NCBI RefSeq assembly: GCF_009765825.1
Contig: NZ_LMUR01000018.1
Coordinates: forward strand, 1,678,301-1,742,300
Direction: 5' to 3'
Source: Granulicella sp. L60
GTDB taxonomy: Bacteria > Acidobacteriota > Terriglobia > Terriglobales > Acidobacteriaceae
DNA length: 64,000 bases
The notes beneath the pieces are model-generated. The model was not told the DNA's origin, searched no databases, and saw only the letters and a list, made by a program, of their open reading frames with translations. Shown one piece after another: positions 61,626 to 64,000 of this stretch; position 1 is the first letter of the stretch, and every line of letters starts with the position of its first letter. The translations under genes and the position numbers were made by a program.

Positions 61626-63899
61626 ATGGGCGCTTCAGGAGGCGTGTTGATTAAGCGTATCGCTGTCTTTTCCGTGGTGCTCGCAGCCGCTATTTTTTGC
61701 GCGACGAGGTGGGCTGTTCCGGTGCTTGCTGTGATCTTTGATCCAGCGCCGTCCTCACTCACGCTGACTGCGTTCTCGCTTTCGTTCCACCAAGGGGATC
61801 CTGTCCCTCCGCTTGTGTTTGGGGTCTCTGGCCTCAGTGGCTCAGACACTTTTTATAGTGCCACCACGGGGGGGCGACCTGCGCTTTCTACTACCGCGAC
61901 GACAAGTTCTCCCATTGGCACTTACCCGATCCGCATCACGGCCGGCAATACAACTTCGGACAAGTACGCAATTCATGTTATGGAAGGAACTATGACCGTC
62001 CTTCCTGCGGATGGTAGCGGCGCGCGCACTAATACATATAGCTATCCACAGGATGCTATGGTTTCGGTGAAGAGCTTCGGCGCAGTCGGGGACGGAGTGA
62101 CCGATGACACGGCAGCGCTGAACCGCGCGCTCACCGACGGTCGCGGCGACTGCCGCGCGGACTACTACCGCAGGCCGAAGATCCTCTATCTGCCTCCTGG
62201 TCGATACCGCGTCAGTGGGCAACTTTCTTTTTGTGGCGCCGAGGTCAGTCTGCGAGGCGCTGGTCCGACCCAATCCGTGATTTCTCTCGCGCCACGCACC
62301 CCAGCATTCAATCAAAAAGCGAGCCTGGCGGTGCTGTACTATCCCTCTGCCGCAACATCGCACGCCTATGGGAATATCTCTTTTCGTAACTTTGTTTCGG
62401 CACTCGGAATCGATGTCGGCGAAGGCAACGACAATGCCATAGGGCTTGACGTTGTGATGAACAACGTTGGTGCGATCGAGGACGTCGTGGTGGCGAATGA
62501 GGATGGCACTGCTCCGACAGGCATCAACATGACGCATGCATGGAATGGACCTATGCTCGTCAAGAATGTCGCGGTCTACGGGTTCAAGAATGGATTTGTT
62601 CTGGGACAGCAGCAGTACTCGTCTACTTTCTCTCATATCACCACAGAGGGACAATCTTCTACGGGATTCGTCGATGTGGGAGGGCAGAGCGCGGCTATCG
62701 AACAGATGTATAGCTGTAATCGCGTACCTGCGGCGCATAATTCTGCCGCGGAGGTCGCGATCATCAACTCAACCTTCGATTGCGGCGCGCCGAATACAGC
62801 AGCATATATGGGAGATGCGAAGAGTTCGCAACATCTGCGCAATATCCGGGTACGTGGCTACGGCATGAGTCTAAAGGACGACTCATCAACAGCTCCAGCG
62901 ACCCGAACTGGAGACATCCGAGAGTACTTTACCGGGACAGGGACGTCGGCGTTCGGCACTCATGTAGCAACGATGCCGCTCGACCTTCCGATTGAGGAAG
63001 CGCCAACGCCACGAGACCCTAAACCGTCTACCTGGATTTCGCTTTCGGCAACGGATCCGTCTCGCTGGTCTGCGCAGCTCGCCAGTTGCACCTCGTCGAC
63101 GGCTTATCTTGTCGCCGGACAATATACTGTGCCAAAACAGACCTTCACTGTCAATATTCCCTCCTGTATCCATCACATGCAGTTCTTCAATTCTGGCTTC
63201 AATCCACCCGGTGGTTTGATCAATTTTGTGATCGCGGGCAAGGCAAGTGATCCCCCGCTGATCATGGAGAATACAGGAACAAACTTCGCATTAGTGCATA
63301 ACAGCCCACGCACGCTCGTGATTCGGCACTACGGAGGCGATTATTCTTCGGTGCCCGGTACTGGCACATTATTTGCAGAAGACTTCGATGTAGGTGCGGT
63401 CCAATTTCAACCGGGTCAGCATGTCTGGGTGCGACAGTTTGATAATGAATTTGCGGAAGCACCGCAAGGACCGCATTGCGCTGTAGCGACGATCTCGACG
63501 ACCTCTTGTCTTCCACCCGCAGGTATCAAGACCAAATGTAATGGATGCACTCTATGGGTGCTTGGTCCGAAGACCGAAAAGGGTTCGACGAACTTTCAGC
63601 TGACGGCGGGTGCAAAGATGGAGCTTTATGGGGGATTCTTTCTTCCGCTCCAATCTAATCAACAGCCAAACACTGCCGTGATCGAGGCCGTCGACTCTTC
63701 ATTCAGCGCAGACTTCACCCAGTACCTTTACGGGACTTCTCGCACGAACACAGGAACCGCTCACATAGTAATCGACACGCAGAAGGGTGTTACGCGATAT
63801 GTCGATCCGGTCGACCAGAACACCAGCTTTCGAACGTCGTTGGTGTATTCCCTGGGCGGTGGCGGCAGTTCGGCCACTCGGAATAGCCCTGCTCGGTAG
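61626..63899 (+). CDS. Exported right-handed beta-helix protein (pectate-lyase-3-like) with MBG-type domain
   Basis: A 757-residue protein. An N-terminal membrane or signal segment (IAVFSVVLAAAIFCATRWAVPVLAVIF) is followed by an MBG-like Ig domain (about 37-115: LTLTAFSLSFHQGDPVPPLVFGVSGLSGSDTF...PIGTYPIRITAGNTTSDKYAIHVMEGTMTVLP). Next is the pectate-lyase-superfamily entry motif VSVKSFGAVGDGVTDDTAALNRALTD and a long beta-helix (GADSL-like rungs such as GNISFRNFVSALGIDVGEGNDNAIGLDVVMNNVG). It may cleave or bind a surface polysaccharide. The ATG at 61626 has weak AAGAAG upstream; TTG at 61647 has a perfect AGGAGG but a short 4-base spacing, so the start is uncertain. Confidence 0.75.
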   Translation: MGASGGVLIKRIAVFSVVLAAAIFCATRWAVPVLAVIFDPAPSSLTLTAFSLSFHQGDPVPPLVFGVSGLSGSDTFYSATTGGRPALSTTATTSSPIGTYPIRITAGNTTSDKYAIHVMEGTMTVLPADGSGARTNTYSYPQDAMVSVKSFGAVGDGVTDDTAALNRALTDGRGDCRADYYRRPKILYLPPGRYRVSGQLSFCGAEVSLRGAGPTQSVISLAPRTPAFNQKASLAVLYYPSAATSHAYGNISFRNFVSALGIDVGEGNDNAIGLDVVMNNVGAIEDVVVANEDGTAPTGINMTHAWNGPMLVKNVAVYGFKNGFVLGQQQYSSTFSHITTEGQSSTGFVDVGGQSAAIEQMYSCNRVPAAHNSAAEVAIINSTFDCGAPNTAAYMGDAKSSQHLRNIRVRGYGMSLKDDSSTAPATRTGDIREYFTGTGTSAFGTHVATMPLDLPIEEAPTPRDPKPSTWISLSATDPSRWSAQLASCTSSTAYLVAGQYTVPKQTFTVNIPSCIHHMQFFNSGFNPPGGLINFVIAGKASDPPLIMENTGTNFALVHNSPRTLVIRHYGGDYSSVPGTGTLFAEDFDVGAVQFQPGQHVWVRQFDNEFAEAPQGPHCAVATISTTSCLPPAGIKTKCNGCTLWVLGPKTEKGSTNFQLTAGAKMELYGGFFLPLQSNQQPNTAVIEAVDSSFSADFTQYLYGTSRTNTGTAHIVIDTQKGVTRYVDPVDQNTSFRTSLVYSLGGGGSSATRNSPAR

Positions 63900-64000
63900 C
63901 ACGTCCGCATAAACGTAGGAGCTTCTCAGAGGCAATCTTCGAGAGTTTCGGCGTGAGGCGCTTCGTGGAACGAGCTCAGTCCTATAAACTGAAGACAGCA
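63900..64000. other. Window end, no feature seen
   Basis: The last 101 bases carry no recognisable gene, repeat or terminator. The sequence stops before any following gene becomes visible. Confidence 0.4.

Overview
The window reads as GC-rich chromosomal DNA of a soil acidobacterium, most likely family Acidobacteriaceae (Granulicella/Edaphobacter/Terriglobus relatives). This rests on protein style (a very large carboxypeptidase-like-domain TonB receptor, an ScyD-type propeller, acidobacterial hypothetical proteins, several GH and quinoprotein genes) and is not a computed placement. No rRNA, tRNA, CRISPR array, transposase or phage gene was recognised.

Positions 1-35,700 look like core chromosome with dense GC-rich genes: ligA; a secreted GH144-like/GH39 glycosidase pair; serA; a ygiB/ygiC-like pair; an ScyD-like propeller; a glutaminyl cyclase; a small TonB-domain protein; a class V aminotransferase; a YqeY protein; a BtuB-like receptor divergent from a MarR regulator; an OsmC protein; an RNase HI-like protein; an ECF sigma / zinc-finger-HEAT anti-sigma / double-PDZ module; a radical SAM protein; an exported methyltransferase-like protein; a DsbA-like thioredoxin; TolC; an MFS exporter; a CocE-type hydrolase; a methyltransferase gene broken by two frameshifts; and ppc. 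Two kinds of repeated non-coding element lie between these genes, each in two copies: one fills convergent gaps (2223-2501, 14963-15158), the other is a long composite module (about 7701-8165, 29005-29575).

Positions 35,900-57,400 look like a carbohydrate or sugar-acid catabolic island with visibly more A/T in intergenic DNA. It holds a PQQ dehydrogenase with a cytochrome c motif, an Oar-like TonB receptor, two SDR dehydrogenases, an IclR regulator, an SMP-30 lactonase-like protein, an NAD-dependent epimerase, a one-chain transketolase, a cupin, a DUF1080/FG-GAP fusion, a type B carboxylesterase and a large Tat-exported GH-like protein. A 17-bp motif of 7-3-7 layout (RTTGCRY-NNN-RYGCAAY) occurs upstream of the receptor, in the iclR/SDR divergent region, upstream of the lactonase and upstream of the transketolase. 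I infer that it is the IclR operator and that these genes form one regulon: uptake, periplasmic oxidation to a lactone, lactone opening, NAD-dependent redox steps and entry to the pentose phosphate pathway.

Positions 57,500-60,550 hold a tight two-gene operon, a PLP-dependent decarboxylase followed by a TPR/ATP-grasp protein, which could be a small amine-ligating biosynthetic system. An SDR gene converges on it with overlapping 3' ends, and a secreted beta-helix protein closes the window.
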